Shown here: positions 38,585 through 48,643 of the stretch, in pieces
Numbering within the stretch: position 1 is the stretch's first letter
Layout: every line of letters begins with the position of its first letter
DNA from: Arthrobacter tumbae
GTDB lineage: Bacteria > Actinomycetota > Actinomycetes > Actinomycetales > Micrococcaceae
Length of the DNA stretch: 64,000 nucleotides
Reading direction: 5' to 3'
NCBI RefSeq assembly: GCF_016907495.1
Contig: NZ_JAFBCC010000001.1
Span: 3,639,122-3,703,121 of the forward strand
Position numbers and translations under genes: made by a program
Notes under the pieces: model-generated
The model's input: only the letters and a program-made list of their open reading frames with translations
Told to the model about the DNA's origin: nothing
Databases searched by the model: none

Positions 38585-40612
38585 CTACACTATTAGATCG
38601 CCGGGTGTGTCGGTGGCAGCTCCACGAGGGCTGAAGGCCGCAGCCTCGAACGCAGCGAGCGTGGTCAGCGCGGTTGCTGGGAGCTCGCGCAGGTGTCGCC
38701 GGACGGCTGCGAATGATGCGATGAGGGCTGACCAGGACTCAGCGTCGCCTGGAACGGGCACGTTGATCTTCGCGAGTCCCTCGAAATAGAGGCGCCTGCG
38801 TACGGCGCCTCGGCTCTCGCGCACGATTTCGGTCTTGCCCTTCTCGCTCTTGAGGTACATGAGCAGGTATTCCTCGTGGAACGGAGCATCCTCCGCGAGG
38901 CGGAAGACAACGTAGTCGGGGCTGACCCAGCCAGCCTCGTCCTCGCGTCGGCACAAGGCGATGGAGCCGACATTGACACGCATCGGGTTGTAGACGAAGT
39001 CGCCCGGGCGTAGTTCTCGGTAGCGACTGGTGTCCTTGGCGGGCTTGCCCTTGAAAGGGGTGAGCCCACCCTGGTTGGACACACCAACGAACTGGCCCGG
39101 GATACGGGAGCCCGCTCGCGCGCCCGCCTCGACGGCCCAGTCGGCAATCTGGATGCTCTCTCCCAGCGGGTAGGACTCCAACGATTCATGGGCCTCGGCC
39201 AGGGCATCGGTAAGCTCAGTGAGTGTGACCAAGCGGTTGCGCATTTCCTCAATGAGCACGCCTGCAGACGCGGCGTCTGCCGACAGGGCGGCCTTCGGCC
39301 ACGGGATGTCGAGGTCGTACCCGTTGTCGATGATGGTGTCGTAGTCGACCTCCCACGAGTACTCATCAGCGACACCGTCGACGACCCAGCGCTCGGCGCC
39401 TCTGAGTACCTCGACCGTCAGGGGGTTCGTCTTGCTATATGAGCGCTTCCCGGGCGGATTTGGCACCTGGTAGTAGCGGATCGTCTGTGTGCGTCCACCC
39501 TTGGAAAAGAAGATCAGATTGGTGCGCGTGTCTGCGGCAGTCGGGAACACTCCGGTCGGGAGCCGCACGATAGCCGTGACGTTGAACTCGTTGAGCATGC
39601 GGCGCCGCACGGTCGAGAAGGCCGTCTCGGTGCGGTAGAGGATGCCGTCGGGCAGGACGATGGCCGCACGTCCACCGTCGCGGAGCTTCGCCATACAGTG
39701 CTGCAAGAAGAGCAACTCGGTGGCTGCAGACTTGCTTGGGAAGTTTTGTTGGACCTGCGGATTCTCGGTCCCGCCGAACGGTGGGTTGGTGAGGATGACG
39801 TCGAACTGATCGCTCGGATTCACGTTCCGGGCGTCCTGCTCAAGCGTGTTGCGCCTCACCACCTGGGGGTCCTCGACGCCGTGGAGGATCAGGTTCATCG
39901 TGCCGACAAGCGCAGCAATCTCACCCGACTCCTGACCGAAGAACGTCGCGGAGTTGAAGAGTTCCTTGTCCTCCACCGTCTTGGTCGCCGAGGCGACGTG
40001 CTCGGCGGATGCGACCAGGAAGCCACCCGAACCGGAGCACGGGTCGTAGATCCGCTTGCCGAGCGTCGGGTCGACGATCCGCACCATCGACTCGACGACG
40101 GGGCGGGGCGTGTAGAACTCACCGGACCACCCTGCGTCCGCCGTCTGGGCGAGAAGCGACTCGTAGATGACACTCATCGCGTGATGGTTGTCGAGCGCAT
40201 GGAAGTCAATCGAGTCAACGATCGCGATGACCTCCTTGAGCGAGTAACCGGACTTCATCACCGTCCGGATCTCGCTGAAGATCGCTGCGATCCGTTCTGC
40301 TCGTGCGCTTCCCCGCAATCCTCGCAGGTGGGGCAAGAGGTCGTCGGTGACGAACTCGATCAATTCATCACCAGTCAGCTTGGTGTTGCGCGCCCAAGTC
40401 GTCCAGCGGTACTTGCCCGCGATGAGCGGCCGATACCTTGCTCCGTCAATACGCGCCACCATCTCCTTCGTCTCTTCCATCGAATCGAAGACCTTGAGAA
40501 AGAGCAGCCATGTGAGTTGTTCGAGGTACTTGAGCGCGTTCTTGGTGTTGTCGTCGGCTCGCATCTTGTCTGATGCGGACTTGATTTTGGCCTGAAGTTC
40601 GAAGAGTGTCAT
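38585..40612 (-). CDS. hsdM: Type I restriction-modification protein, HsdM fused to a single-TRD HsdS domain
   Basis: A 675-residue protein. The N-terminal HsdM helical domain (residues 1-140) precedes an N6-adenine methylase domain with SAM motif YDPCSGSGGFLV at 189-200 and catalytic NPPF at 276-279. Residues about 470-675 look like one HsdS target-recognition domain plus helix (YRELRPGDFVYNPMRV, GWVSPDYVVFRL, GAVRRRLYFEGLAKI). There is no separate hsdS. Its ATG overlaps the hsdR stop by four bases. A single TRD suggests a dimer recognising a symmetric bipartite site. Confidence 0.9.
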   Translation of the reverse strand: MTLFELQAKIKSASDKMRADDNTKNALKYLEQLTWLLFLKVFDSMEETKEMVARIDGARYRPLIAGKYRWTTWARNTKLTGDELIEFVTDDLLPHLRGLRGSARAERIAAIFSEIRTVMKSGYSLKEVIAIVDSIDFHALDNHHAMSVIYESLLAQTADAGWSGEFYTPRPVVESMVRIVDPTLGKRIYDPCSGSGGFLVASAEHVASATKTVEDKELFNSATFFGQESGEIAALVGTMNLILHGVEDPQVVRRNTLEQDARNVNPSDQFDVILTNPPFGGTENPQVQQNFPSKSAATELLFLQHCMAKLRDGGRAAIVLPDGILYRTETAFSTVRRRMLNEFNVTAIVRLPTGVFPTAADTRTNLIFFSKGGRTQTIRYYQVPNPPGKRSYSKTNPLTVEVLRGAERWVVDGVADEYSWEVDYDTIIDNGYDLDIPWPKAALSADAASAGVLIEEMRNRLVTLTELTDALAEAHESLESYPLGESIQIADWAVEAGARAGSRIPGQFVGVSNQGGLTPFKGKPAKDTSRYRELRPGDFVYNPMRVNVGSIALCRREDEAGWVSPDYVVFRLAEDAPFHEEYLLMYLKSEKGKTEIVRESRGAVRRRLYFEGLAKINVPVPGDAESWSALIASFAAVRRHLRELPATALTTLAAFEAAAFSPRGAATDTPGDLIV

Positions 40613-43161
40613 CCGTCAATTCCTGCGTCGTAGAGGGAAATCTGGACGTCCTGGAGGAACGCCGCGACCTGCTCCGGCCCGCCGAGTTCGGAAGCGACTC
40701 CGAGAACGCCTCCCCAGCTGACGCTGAAGGGCAGGAGACCGAAAAGTTCACTGCTGGAGATCTCGGCTGTGCCGCCGAGACGGAACTTATCCAGCACAGC
40801 TGCGATCAATCCGTCCGGTAGCTCCGGGTACTTCTTCTCCAACGCACCCTGCGCCGCGGTTGCCCGCGCCTCCCGGCTCATCAAGGGAGCATCGAAGGCA
40901 GCTGCGGCGAACAGGTCGAATGCGTCGACATCGGTGCGGCCAATGACGAGTGCGAGCAGCTCAGGAGTGATCTGACGCATGGCCAGGTACTCGCCGAGCG
41001 CCTCGCGCTGGGAGCGCGTTTGCCAGACGCTGCGCAGCTCGTCGAGCGACTCCGCCCGCTCGCCGATCACCGCCTTGGCGCGTGCGAGGTATTCCGCGGT
41101 GGGGAGGACATGACCGTTGCCGAGGTCTACTTCGATCTCGTCCTTGATTGTTACTTCCAGCCCGGAAATCCTCACACGTCGTTCGCCCTGCGACGGGCGG
41201 CGCAGCGCAACCACGAGGTTCCGTGCCTCATCAGAGGTGGTGTCGACGCGAAGGTGTCGTCGGGTGTAGCCGCTTGCGGCGATGAAGACATCGAGCACCG
41301 CACTCGGCTGGTCTGGAATGTCGAAGCGCCCATCAGTTGTGCTGCGGGTTTCGGCGAGGAGGCGGCCCTGGAGCCGCACGGAGAGTGAAGCGTTGGCGAC
41401 GGGCTCGGCTGAATCCTCATCTTGCACGTATCCAGAGATACTGTGGTCCCCGGTCACTGGCCCTGCCACGACAGGCTGGCTCGGCAGATCCCATTCGTCG
41501 AACAGGCGGGTGGCATTGGTGTAGTCAATGACGCGGAAGAAGGTCTTGCCGGTCAGCGCATCGATGCGGCTGCCGCGGCCGATGATCTGCTTGAATGTCG
41601 TGACCGAACCGATTGGCTTCATGAAGACGATGTTGCGCACCGAGGGGGCGTTGACTCCCGTCGACAGCAGGTCGACGGTCGTCACGACTACCGGCTCAGT
41701 GGAGGACGCGAGCTGGAACTGCTCAAGGGTGGCTTGGGCGTCGCGCTCCTCGCTAACGATTCGGGCTGCGTAGAGGTTCTTGCCGGTCTCGGAGCCGAGC
41801 AGCCGCTGCATCTCACTACGGACTAACTCGGCGTGCTCCATGGTGACGCAGAAGACCATGGTCTTGTCGAGCGGACCGTAGGTTCGCAGGACGCCGGCCA
41901 GGTGTTCGCACAGCACCCGTGTTCGGTCCGGTACGACGATGTCTCTCTCGAATGCACGCATCTCGTACACATCGCGCGGTGTGGTGCCGTCGGGTACGAG
42001 AAGCTCGGCGCCCCGCTCGATCTCAGTGTTGATGACCAGACCCTCGTCGACGCTGGTGCTGACCTGCAACACCTTGTAGGTGGCGAGGAACCCGTCGTCG
42101 ATCCCGCGCCCAAGTGAGTACTCGTACACGGGCCGCGGCTGGCCTCGGTCATCCGCGTTCTCGGAGGCGAAGAAGGTGTAGGTGTTGATCGAGTCGTCTT
42201 CCTTCGGCGTCGCTGTCATACCGAGGTGGAAAGCTGTGTCGAAGTGCTCAAGGATGGCTCCCCAGTCGCCGTATCCCGAGCGGTGGCATTCGTCGACCAC
42301 CACAAGGTCGAAGTAGTCATGCGGGTACTGCTCGAATACTCGTTGTCCGGTCGGCAACTGCGCATATAACGACTGGTAGATCGCGAAGTGCACATCGCGT
42401 TCAAGCGGCACTCGTCCACCGGTCACGACGCCGCGGCGATCACCGAGGCCACCGAACTCGTTGTGTGCCTGGTCGCGCAGGTTGACCCGGTCCGCAATGA
42501 AGAGCACGCGTTTGAGATACCCGCTAGTGAGCAACTTGTAGACAATGTTGAACGCGATGAATGTCTTGCCCGTGCCGGTCGCCAGCGAGAGCAAGGCCCG
42601 GCGGCGCCCCATCAGCATCTCCTCAATCGCTGCTGATACCGCCCGCTCCTGGTAGTAGCGCAACGACGGGGCACCCGGCAAGCTGTAGGCCGGCTGCAAC
42701 AGCGGATTGGAGGCCCCACCACCACGCCAGCCAAGAACTTCTTGACCCCGCCACGCGACATCCGCCTGCCAGCGCTGCAGTAACTCGTCAGGAGAAGGGA
42801 ACTCAGTGAGCCGGCGAACCGCGCCGGTCCGCATGTCCTGCTCGACGACCTCATGCCCGTTTGTCGCAAACGCGAACGGTGCCAGAACGTCAGTTGCATA
42901 GGCGAGCGCCTGCTGTATCCCCGCACCGGGCGCGTGGCTTTCGTCCTTCGCCTCCACGGCTGCGAGGATCATGCCTCGCGGCTCACCGCGAAGCACGTAA
43001 TCGACGAACTGCGGCTCATCCCGAACTGTCTGCTCGCCGAGCAGCCGAAGCTTGCCAGGTCGATATGCGTGCTCGCTCTCCACCAGGTCGCTCGACCAGC
43101 CAGAAGACTGAAGCAAAGGGTCGATGAGGTCAGCCCGCGTCTGGCTTTCGTTACGGTTCAC
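40609..43161 (-). CDS. hsdR: Type I restriction endonuclease subunit HsdR with inserted carboxypeptidase-regulatory-like domain
   Basis: An 850-residue motor-nuclease. The N-terminal nuclease has Asp54, Glu70 and Lys72 (VDYVL...VEAK). The SF2 helicase domain has ATGTGKT at 194-200, DECHR at 290-294, MTATP and the VVVTTVDLLSTGVN motif, ending at GRGSRID near 530. Between helicase and C-terminal helical domain, residues about 575-655 form a beta-sandwich like a carboxypeptidase regulatory domain (ISGYVQDEDSAEPVANASL, TTDGRFDIPD). Such a domain is unusual in HsdR. The start is GTG. It is the first gene of the R-MS operon. Confidence 0.9.
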   Translation of the reverse strand: MNRNESQTRADLIDPLLQSSGWSSDLVESEHAYRPGKLRLLGEQTVRDEPQFVDYVLRGEPRGMILAAVEAKDESHAPGAGIQQALAYATDVLAPFAFATNGHEVVEQDMRTGAVRRLTEFPSPDELLQRWQADVAWRGQEVLGWRGGGASNPLLQPAYSLPGAPSLRYYQERAVSAAIEEMLMGRRRALLSLATGTGKTFIAFNIVYKLLTSGYLKRVLFIADRVNLRDQAHNEFGGLGDRRGVVTGGRVPLERDVHFAIYQSLYAQLPTGQRVFEQYPHDYFDLVVVDECHRSGYGDWGAILEHFDTAFHLGMTATPKEDDSINTYTFFASENADDRGQPRPVYEYSLGRGIDDGFLATYKVLQVSTSVDEGLVINTEIERGAELLVPDGTTPRDVYEMRAFERDIVVPDRTRVLCEHLAGVLRTYGPLDKTMVFCVTMEHAELVRSEMQRLLGSETGKNLYAARIVSEERDAQATLEQFQLASSTEPVVVTTVDLLSTGVNAPSVRNIVFMKPIGSVTTFKQIIGRGSRIDALTGKTFFRVIDYTNATRLFDEWDLPSQPVVAGPVTGDHSISGYVQDEDSAEPVANASLSVRLQGRLLAETRSTTDGRFDIPDQPSAVLDVFIAASGYTRRHLRVDTTSDEARNLVVALRRPSQGERRVRISGLEVTIKDEIEVDLGNGHVLPTAEYLARAKAVIGERAESLDELRSVWQTRSQREALGEYLAMRQITPELLALVIGRTDVDAFDLFAAAAFDAPLMSREARATAAQGALEKKYPELPDGLIAAVLDKFRLGGTAEISSSELFGLLPFSVSWGGVLGVASELGGPEQVAAFLQDVQISLYDAGIDG

Positions 43162-43222
43162 ACGAGAAGTCTACCCGAGGATACCTGTGTTCAGACCAGC
43201 GTGGTCCAAGGCGCCGTATCTC

Positions 43223-43627
43223 TCAGTAGGCGTCTGACCTCGCCAAGAACAACTCGCGTCCACCGGCGCTGGGGCCGGCCACTTGCAGGGTCTCAGCCTC
43301 CCTGTCCCGCTGGTGACGGCGCTGTGCCCGCTCGAGCTGGCGGGTTCGGGCGAGCAGGATGAGACTGACTGGTCCCATGATGGTGAACTTCATCGCGTTG
43401 TAGATGAACAACAGCACGAGCAGGTTGAGCCAGCCCGGGCCGCCCTCCTCGATCAGGTTGCGGCAGATGGCCGCCACGAGCAGGTACGGGATCGCCAGCA
43501 GCATCGCCGGGGCACCCCATTTGAGGCCGCGACGCGTGCGAATGACGTCGAGGAGGATGTTGGTCGGCATGTAACGACGCAAGAAGTAGCGGGTGTGGAC
43601 GCTTGCGGCCCAGATCAATTGGATCAT
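43223..43627 (-). CDS. Small membrane protein of unknown function
   Basis: A 134-residue protein with two or three hydrophobic segments (GAPAMLLAIPYLLVAAICRNLI, and LLVLLFIYNAMKFTIMGPVSLILL in parts) and a basic, charged tail. Proteins like this recur beside relaxase genes in actinobacterial conjugative elements and are sometimes labelled sulfate permease without evidence. The start at ATG 43627 is chosen so the hydrophobic part follows a short amphipathic leader; the frame extends to 43705. Confidence 0.7.
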   Translation of the reverse strand: MIQLIWAASVHTRYFLRRYMPTNILLDVIRTRRGLKWGAPAMLLAIPYLLVAAICRNLIEEGGPGWLNLLVLLFIYNAMKFTIMGPVSLILLARTRQLERAQRRHQRDREAETLQVAGPSAGGRELFLARSDAY

Positions 43628-43802
43628 CGCGGACAGTCCTCTCCTGTAGGGCTTCGGTAGCGAACGAACGTCCCTGAGAGGGCCTTCTGCCGGAGCGTGG
43701 GCCATGCCGTCGAATCTGTCTCAACGGCGCGTAACTACTGCGCTACCTACCACCGATTCTACGACGAACCTCGGACAAGTGGAAGGGGGCCGCCTGGGGT
43801 AC

Positions 43803-46800
43803 CTACAGGGTCGGCGACTGCCGTTCGGGGGTGCGCCGTGGTGTCTCGCGCGAGACGTCGTTCGCGTCGGCGGTGATGCGGGTGGCTTGATCCAGTGCGA
43901 GGCGGGCTCGTGCGGCGTCGACCTTCTGTGCCGTCGCCTCGGGTGGAGCACCCAGCGGTGCGTCGTCGGTGATCCCGTACCGGTCCCGGTACGCCGCGAT
44001 CACGCGGACCTGTCGTCGCCATGCCCGTTGCCTGCTCTGGTCGCGCGGTGGCGTTCCGAGTGGCTTCGTCCACGAGGATTTCGCGTCGAGTGCGGTATCC
44101 AGGACGGCATAGGCGCGATCCTCGATCAGCTTCCGCCTCTCCCCGAGCGCCTGCCGCATGTCGCCGGCCATCGAGCCGTCGGCGTGTGGGATGAGGCCGG
44201 CGATCAGGCGAGGCGCTCTGCGGGTGCGGCCGGAACCGGCGGGGCGTGCGGTGGCGCGTGCTACCCGGTGGTGCAGCACGGCGGCGATGTCGTCGGCGTC
44301 ATCGAATCCTCGCGCGGCGACGAGGCGCGGGACCAGTCGGTCAATGTCGTGGTGGTTGGCCTCGGCCCGTCGTAGTTCGGCGGTCAGCGCCCCAAAGGTC
44401 TCAGACTCGACCACGGCGTCGGCCTGGTCTTCGGCAAGGCCGCTGGTACGGATGAGGGTGACCCAGCGGTCGTATTGGGCTGCGGCCGCGATGGTCTCGT
44501 ACTCAGCCGCGAGCTGGGCGATCAAGCCCCAGGTGTGTTGTTCAGCGACGATGATCTCGTGCGCGGACAGCTCGGCACCGGTGTGCTGGAGCACCCCATA
44601 GAGCACGGACCGGGCGGTGGCATCGAGGCTGTCGCCGGGATGGGGATGCGTGTGGTCGTCGGGGCGGTCCAGTATCACGTACGCAATGTTGGATCGTTTG
44701 CCGCGGCTCATGGCGACATATAGGTTCTCCCGCGTCGTGGTCGGTTCCACCAGCACGTGAGCGGTATCGGTGGTGAGGCCTTGGGTTCGGTGCGCGGTGA
44801 CCGCGTATCCCAGATCGACATGCTCGGCCACATACGCAGCAGGCAGGACGATGGCCCCGCTGAATTTCCGACCGGTGCGGTGGACGGTGAGCGATCCGTC
44901 GTCGCGGACGGCCGTGATGGTCCAGGTGTCGCCGTTGCGCACCCATTCCTTGCGGTTGCGAAGACGGCGGTCGTTGCGGCGGGTGATGATCGTATCGCCC
45001 ATCCCTGCTGTCGTAGCGTCGCTCAGGTCAACCTCCCGACTCGGCCTGAGCACACCGTCGAGAATGAGGTCCGCACGCGCGCGGGAGTTCAGGGTGCTTA
45101 CGTCGTCGCGGGTCTCGGCGATCAGTACTGACACCAGTCCGGCATCGCGGTCGGCGCGCCAGGCGACGTAGGCGCCGTCGGTCATCGCCTCAGCGTCGCC
45201 GCCGCGGACACGGTCGTGGTCGATGTAGCTGTCGATCACATCGGCGTGGCCGTGCCGCAGCGAGAGCGAGGCGCTCTTCTCCCACACGTTCATGAAGCGG
45301 TGGACATCGACCAGCTCAGGCGTGTCATCACGGTCACCTACCAGCAGAGAGAAGGCCCCGCCGGCGTCCACGGACTGAAGCTGGGCATAGTCGCCGACGA
45401 GCAGCACCTTCGCCCCAGCCTGCGCGGCGAGACGCGTGATGCGATCGAGGGACAGCGTGCCTGCCAGGGAGGCCTCGTCAATGATAACGAGCTGCCCAGC
45501 CTCGAACGTGGTGCCGTGGGTGAGGTGATTGGTCCACCACTTCGCCGTGTTCTCGGTAACAATGCCGAGGTCGTCGGCCAGCACTTGCGCGGCCACGGCC
45601 GATGGTGCCATCCCGACCACTGAGCCCGGTCCGCGCTCAGCTTCCCAGGCCCGGCGTAGAGCGTTCATTGCGGTGGTCTTGCCCGCCCCGGCCGGACCGA
45701 CCAACACATCGACGACGCGGCCCGAGACCACGACCTTCATCAGCGCCTCGGCCTGATCCTCGCTGAGCATCCGCCCCTCGGTGTCGGGGCGGGCGGTGAT
45801 CTGCTCCACCGTCTCCACCGGGACCGCCGGCCCGGTGAGGGTGCGGGATCGGTCGAGCAGCCGGTCCTCGGCGGCGAGGAGTTCTTCGGAGGAGAACACC
45901 GTGGAGTGCTTGGGCCGGAACACGCTCGTCCCGTCGATGCGCCGGAAGACCGCGGGACTGGCGGCCAGCTCTGGCGGAGTCAGCCGGAGCGAGGCTTGTT
46001 CGGCGGCGTCGGCGATCATCCCGACGATCGCCTCTCGGTCGCGTGCGCTGGCGAACCGCCAGCCCATCGTCTGCCGGGAGGCTTCGGCGTGCAGGTTCCA
46101 ACGCCGCCAGGTCGAGCGCTTCTCACCGACCACGGCCACCACCGCGGCCCCGACCGCAGCGACCGTCTCCAGCGGCACATCATCCGCCCGCAACACCATT
46201 GGAGCCCCGGTGCCCGTCACGCCGCGCGCCCAGGTCGTCACGTCCTCTCCGAGGAGGCTGCTGGCGCGGGTACGCCACGCCGCGGTCAGGTCAGCAAGCG
46301 ACCGCACCTGCTTGTCCGGCCGGGTGGCGAGGGTGGCCTGGGCGCGCAGCTTCACGATCGTCGCCGCAGACGGTCGCCGACCATGCTCGGCGACGTACTC
46401 GGCGATGAGCCGGTCGGCCTCGGCCTCGATGTGGTGCGAGCGGGTAGAGAATGCTGCGATCAACTCGTCTGGGACTGCGGTTATCTCCCAGGACGGGTTC
46501 CGGTCCCGTCCCCGCTCCCGCGGCTCCCAGTCGAGGCCGAAGGTACGGGTGAGCCGGTCTGCCAGCACCGCGTTGTAATGCTCGGAGAGGGCGACCACGG
46601 CGGCGTGCATTGGCCGCCCATCCAGCGACCGCCACCGTCCATCCAGTGCCGTCTGCACCTTGTTGGACACGACCACGTGGGTGTGGAGCTGCGGGTCGCC
46701 GGCCCGGGAATCGTAGTGATCGAACGCGGGGGCGATCAGCCCGGTCACGTCGACCTGGGCGACCGCCCCATCGCCGGCCGTGATGCCGGTGCGGGTGGCG

Positions 46801-47357
46801 GCGACCGCACGCTCCATGAAGTCCACCACCTCCGCCACCGCCTCATGGTGGGCCTCGGTGATCAACGCCTGCATTCCTGCGTCCGCGACACCCCAGAGCA
46901 CAGAGACCGACTTCGGCACCGAGAATGTGTAGTCGAACCCGGCGACCGCCCTCCTGGTCCCCTGAGTTGTCTCCTCGTTCTCGATCTGCGCGGTGGCTTC
47001 GGCCCGAACTGCCGGCCCCAGCTCACCCGGCAGTTGCTCGACGCGCTGCTTGATGCGCTGGGCGACCGCGGCGTACCGCGGGAAGGCTCGCCCTAGCGGC
47101 TCGCCGGTGACAGGGTCGCGGCCCATCCCGACCAAGAGCTGAAGCTGCGCTTCCGAGACCTGATCCCCGGTCGAGAGCCGACCATCACCCAGGCCAGCGA
47201 GGCCGGAACCCAGCCACCGTCCCGGGGGCGTACCTTCCTCCGCGTAGTAGCGCGTCAACGGTGTCGAAAGGGAGCGGTCACCGTCGGCGGCGACAACGCT
47301 ACGAAGCAGGTACTTGTAGCCGTCGCCGGCGCTCATCACCCGCATCGACACCGTCAT
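43803..47357 (-). CDS. MobF-family conjugative relaxase-helicase (TraA/TrwC-like)
   Basis: A 1184-residue DNA-transfer initiator. The N-terminal TrwC domain has paired tyrosines (RYYAEEG), the FDYTFSVPKSVSVLWG motif and the metal-binding histidines in FDHYDSRAGDPQLHTHVVV. The C-terminal half is a RecD2-like SF1 helicase with VGPAGAGKTTAMNAL, VIIDEASLAG and a late HRTQGLT motif. It nicks and unwinds the element's DNA for conjugation. MTVSMRVMSAGDGYKYLLR is the expected N-terminus; a GTG five codons upstream is possible. No oriT was identified. Confidence 0.93.
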   Translation of the reverse strand: MTVSMRVMSAGDGYKYLLRSVVAADGDRSLSTPLTRYYAEEGTPPGRWLGSGLAGLGDGRLSTGDQVSEAQLQLLVGMGRDPVTGEPLGRAFPRYAAVAQRIKQRVEQLPGELGPAVRAEATAQIENEETTQGTRRAVAGFDYTFSVPKSVSVLWGVADAGMQALITEAHHEAVAEVVDFMERAVAATRTGITAGDGAVAQVDVTGLIAPAFDHYDSRAGDPQLHTHVVVSNKVQTALDGRWRSLDGRPMHAAVVALSEHYNAVLADRLTRTFGLDWEPRERGRDRNPSWEITAVPDELIAAFSTRSHHIEAEADRLIAEYVAEHGRRPSAATIVKLRAQATLATRPDKQVRSLADLTAAWRTRASSLLGEDVTTWARGVTGTGAPMVLRADDVPLETVAAVGAAVVAVVGEKRSTWRRWNLHAEASRQTMGWRFASARDREAIVGMIADAAEQASLRLTPPELAASPAVFRRIDGTSVFRPKHSTVFSSEELLAAEDRLLDRSRTLTGPAVPVETVEQITARPDTEGRMLSEDQAEALMKVVVSGRVVDVLVGPAGAGKTTAMNALRRAWEAERGPGSVVGMAPSAVAAQVLADDLGIVTENTAKWWTNHLTHGTTFEAGQLVIIDEASLAGTLSLDRITRLAAQAGAKVLLVGDYAQLQSVDAGGAFSLLVGDRDDTPELVDVHRFMNVWEKSASLSLRHGHADVIDSYIDHDRVRGGDAEAMTDGAYVAWRADRDAGLVSVLIAETRDDVSTLNSRARADLILDGVLRPSREVDLSDATTAGMGDTIITRRNDRRLRNRKEWVRNGDTWTITAVRDDGSLTVHRTGRKFSGAIVLPAAYVAEHVDLGYAVTAHRTQGLTTDTAHVLVEPTTTRENLYVAMSRGKRSNIAYVILDRPDDHTHPHPGDSLDATARSVLYGVLQHTGAELSAHEIIVAEQHTWGLIAQLAAEYETIAAAAQYDRWVTLIRTSGLAEDQADAVVESETFGALTAELRRAEANHHDIDRLVPRLVAARGFDDADDIAAVLHHRVARATARPAGSGRTRRAPRLIAGLIPHADGSMAGDMRQALGERRKLIEDRAYAVLDTALDAKSSWTKPLGTPPRDQSRQRAWRRQVRVIAAYRDRYGITDDAPLGAPPEATAQKVDAARARLALDQATRITADANDVSRETPRRTPERQSPTL

Positions 47358-47566
47358 GCGAGTCAGGTGCACGCTGTGCGATGGCGGTGGCTTCGTTGGT
47401 CAAGCGGTGAAGAGCCGCTGCGCGCGAACGAGTTGGCGATATCGGCTTGAAGTGACGCGCGACAGGCCTGGTAAAACGTTGGGGCACCTTCGGACGGCGT
47501 GCCCCCGCCTGTAGCAACCGACCTGTTACATCGAGAGTCTAGAGAGGTTGGGCACCGCCGTGCATT

Positions 47567-48643
47567 TCATCCCAGGTCTGGGCAGTAATGAGACAAGAGC
47601 ACCCGGGTCAGTTGCTCAGCGCGCACACTGATCGCGCTGAGCGCGGTGTCGGTCATACTCGCGAAGTTGGTCGGGTATCGCTCGACCGCGTCTCTCGAAA
47701 CCAGGTCAGGCACGGGCACTGGCAGGTTTCGGTCGTTCATCCCCAGATAGGCGTGCACGAACCCTCTTACTTGTCTAGTCTCGCCGGCCAGGTGGATTCG
47801 TGCGCGACTGGCGTCTTGGGTCTTCCCGTGGGTGATCTCGAAGGTTTGCTTTATGCGGCTCGGCCAGAACCGAGCTGCTGTTCTTTCGCTTCGGCCGGGT
47901 CCTGCGTCGGCAGCGATGAGATAGTCGAGATCGTAGACGTGGTCCGTGTGCAGTGGTGAACGCCCGGGCATCAGCGGTGACAATCCGAGGTTGTCATACA
48001 CGCCGCCATCGGTCATCACCACCCTCCTGTTGCTGGCCTTCCCGGAGCGGTCTCGGAACGTGTAGTCGCGCGTCAGCGCTGGCAGGAGCACCGGGTATGC
48101 GGCAGACGCCGCGACTGCTTCGGCGACCGTCACCGGGTTTGTGATCTCCCCGTATGGGGAGCACGAACTTACCTGACTGCCGAACCGAACGGCGTTGCCA
48201 GAGGTCATGTCTGTGGCGGAGATGACGGTCGCCAGGTCGGTGTGGGAGACCTCCGGGAGGGTGCGCTGCCCGAACGGTCGGGCCTGCAATGCGGCCACGA
48301 GGCTGTCAGTCCGGGTGCGTGAGCGCGGTTGCCGGTTGGTGCCAGCGCTGACAGCACTGCCGACGTTTCGGGCCATCGCCCATGGTGTGAATGTCCGTCT
48401 GACCAGTTCCTCTTGAATCCCCGAACGCAGCAGACCTACAACGGATGCGTCGAAGTCGACGAAGCCCCGCGGCCCGTATGCCCACATCGCTGCCAGCAGG
48501 CTCCCGCCGCTGATCCCCGAGACAACCCGGACATGCTTCAGTAGGTCACGATCGTGAAGGGCGCGTAAACATCCGAGGCCGAACGCAGTGGCGCGGAACC
48601 CGCCACCAGACAGGGCCAGACCGATGCGGGGCGTTTCGCTCAT
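47567..48643 (-). CDS. Patatin-like phospholipase (candidate defence effector)
   Basis: A 358-residue serine lipase. The oxyanion glycines are in LALSGGGFRA, nucleophile Ser45 sits in GISGG, and the dyad Asp213 is in TDGGVYDN. No signal peptide is present, so it acts from the cytoplasm on membrane lipids. Patatins such as CapV are membrane-degrading effectors of CBASS. Its ATG overlaps the stop of the E2-E1-JAB gene (ATGA), making it the last gene of a three-gene operon. No cyclic-nucleotide sensor domain was recognised. Confidence 0.92.
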   Translation of the reverse strand: MSETPRIGLALSGGGFRATAFGLGCLRALHDRDLLKHVRVVSGISGGSLLAAMWAYGPRGFVDFDASVVGLLRSGIQEELVRRTFTPWAMARNVGSAVSAGTNRQPRSRTRTDSLVAALQARPFGQRTLPEVSHTDLATVISATDMTSGNAVRFGSQVSSCSPYGEITNPVTVAEAVAASAAYPVLLPALTRDYTFRDRSGKASNRRVVMTDGGVYDNLGLSPLMPGRSPLHTDHVYDLDYLIAADAGPGRSERTAARFWPSRIKQTFEITHGKTQDASRARIHLAGETRQVRGFVHAYLGMNDRNLPVPVPDLVSRDAVERYPTNFASMTDTALSAISVRAEQLTRVLLSHYCPDLG

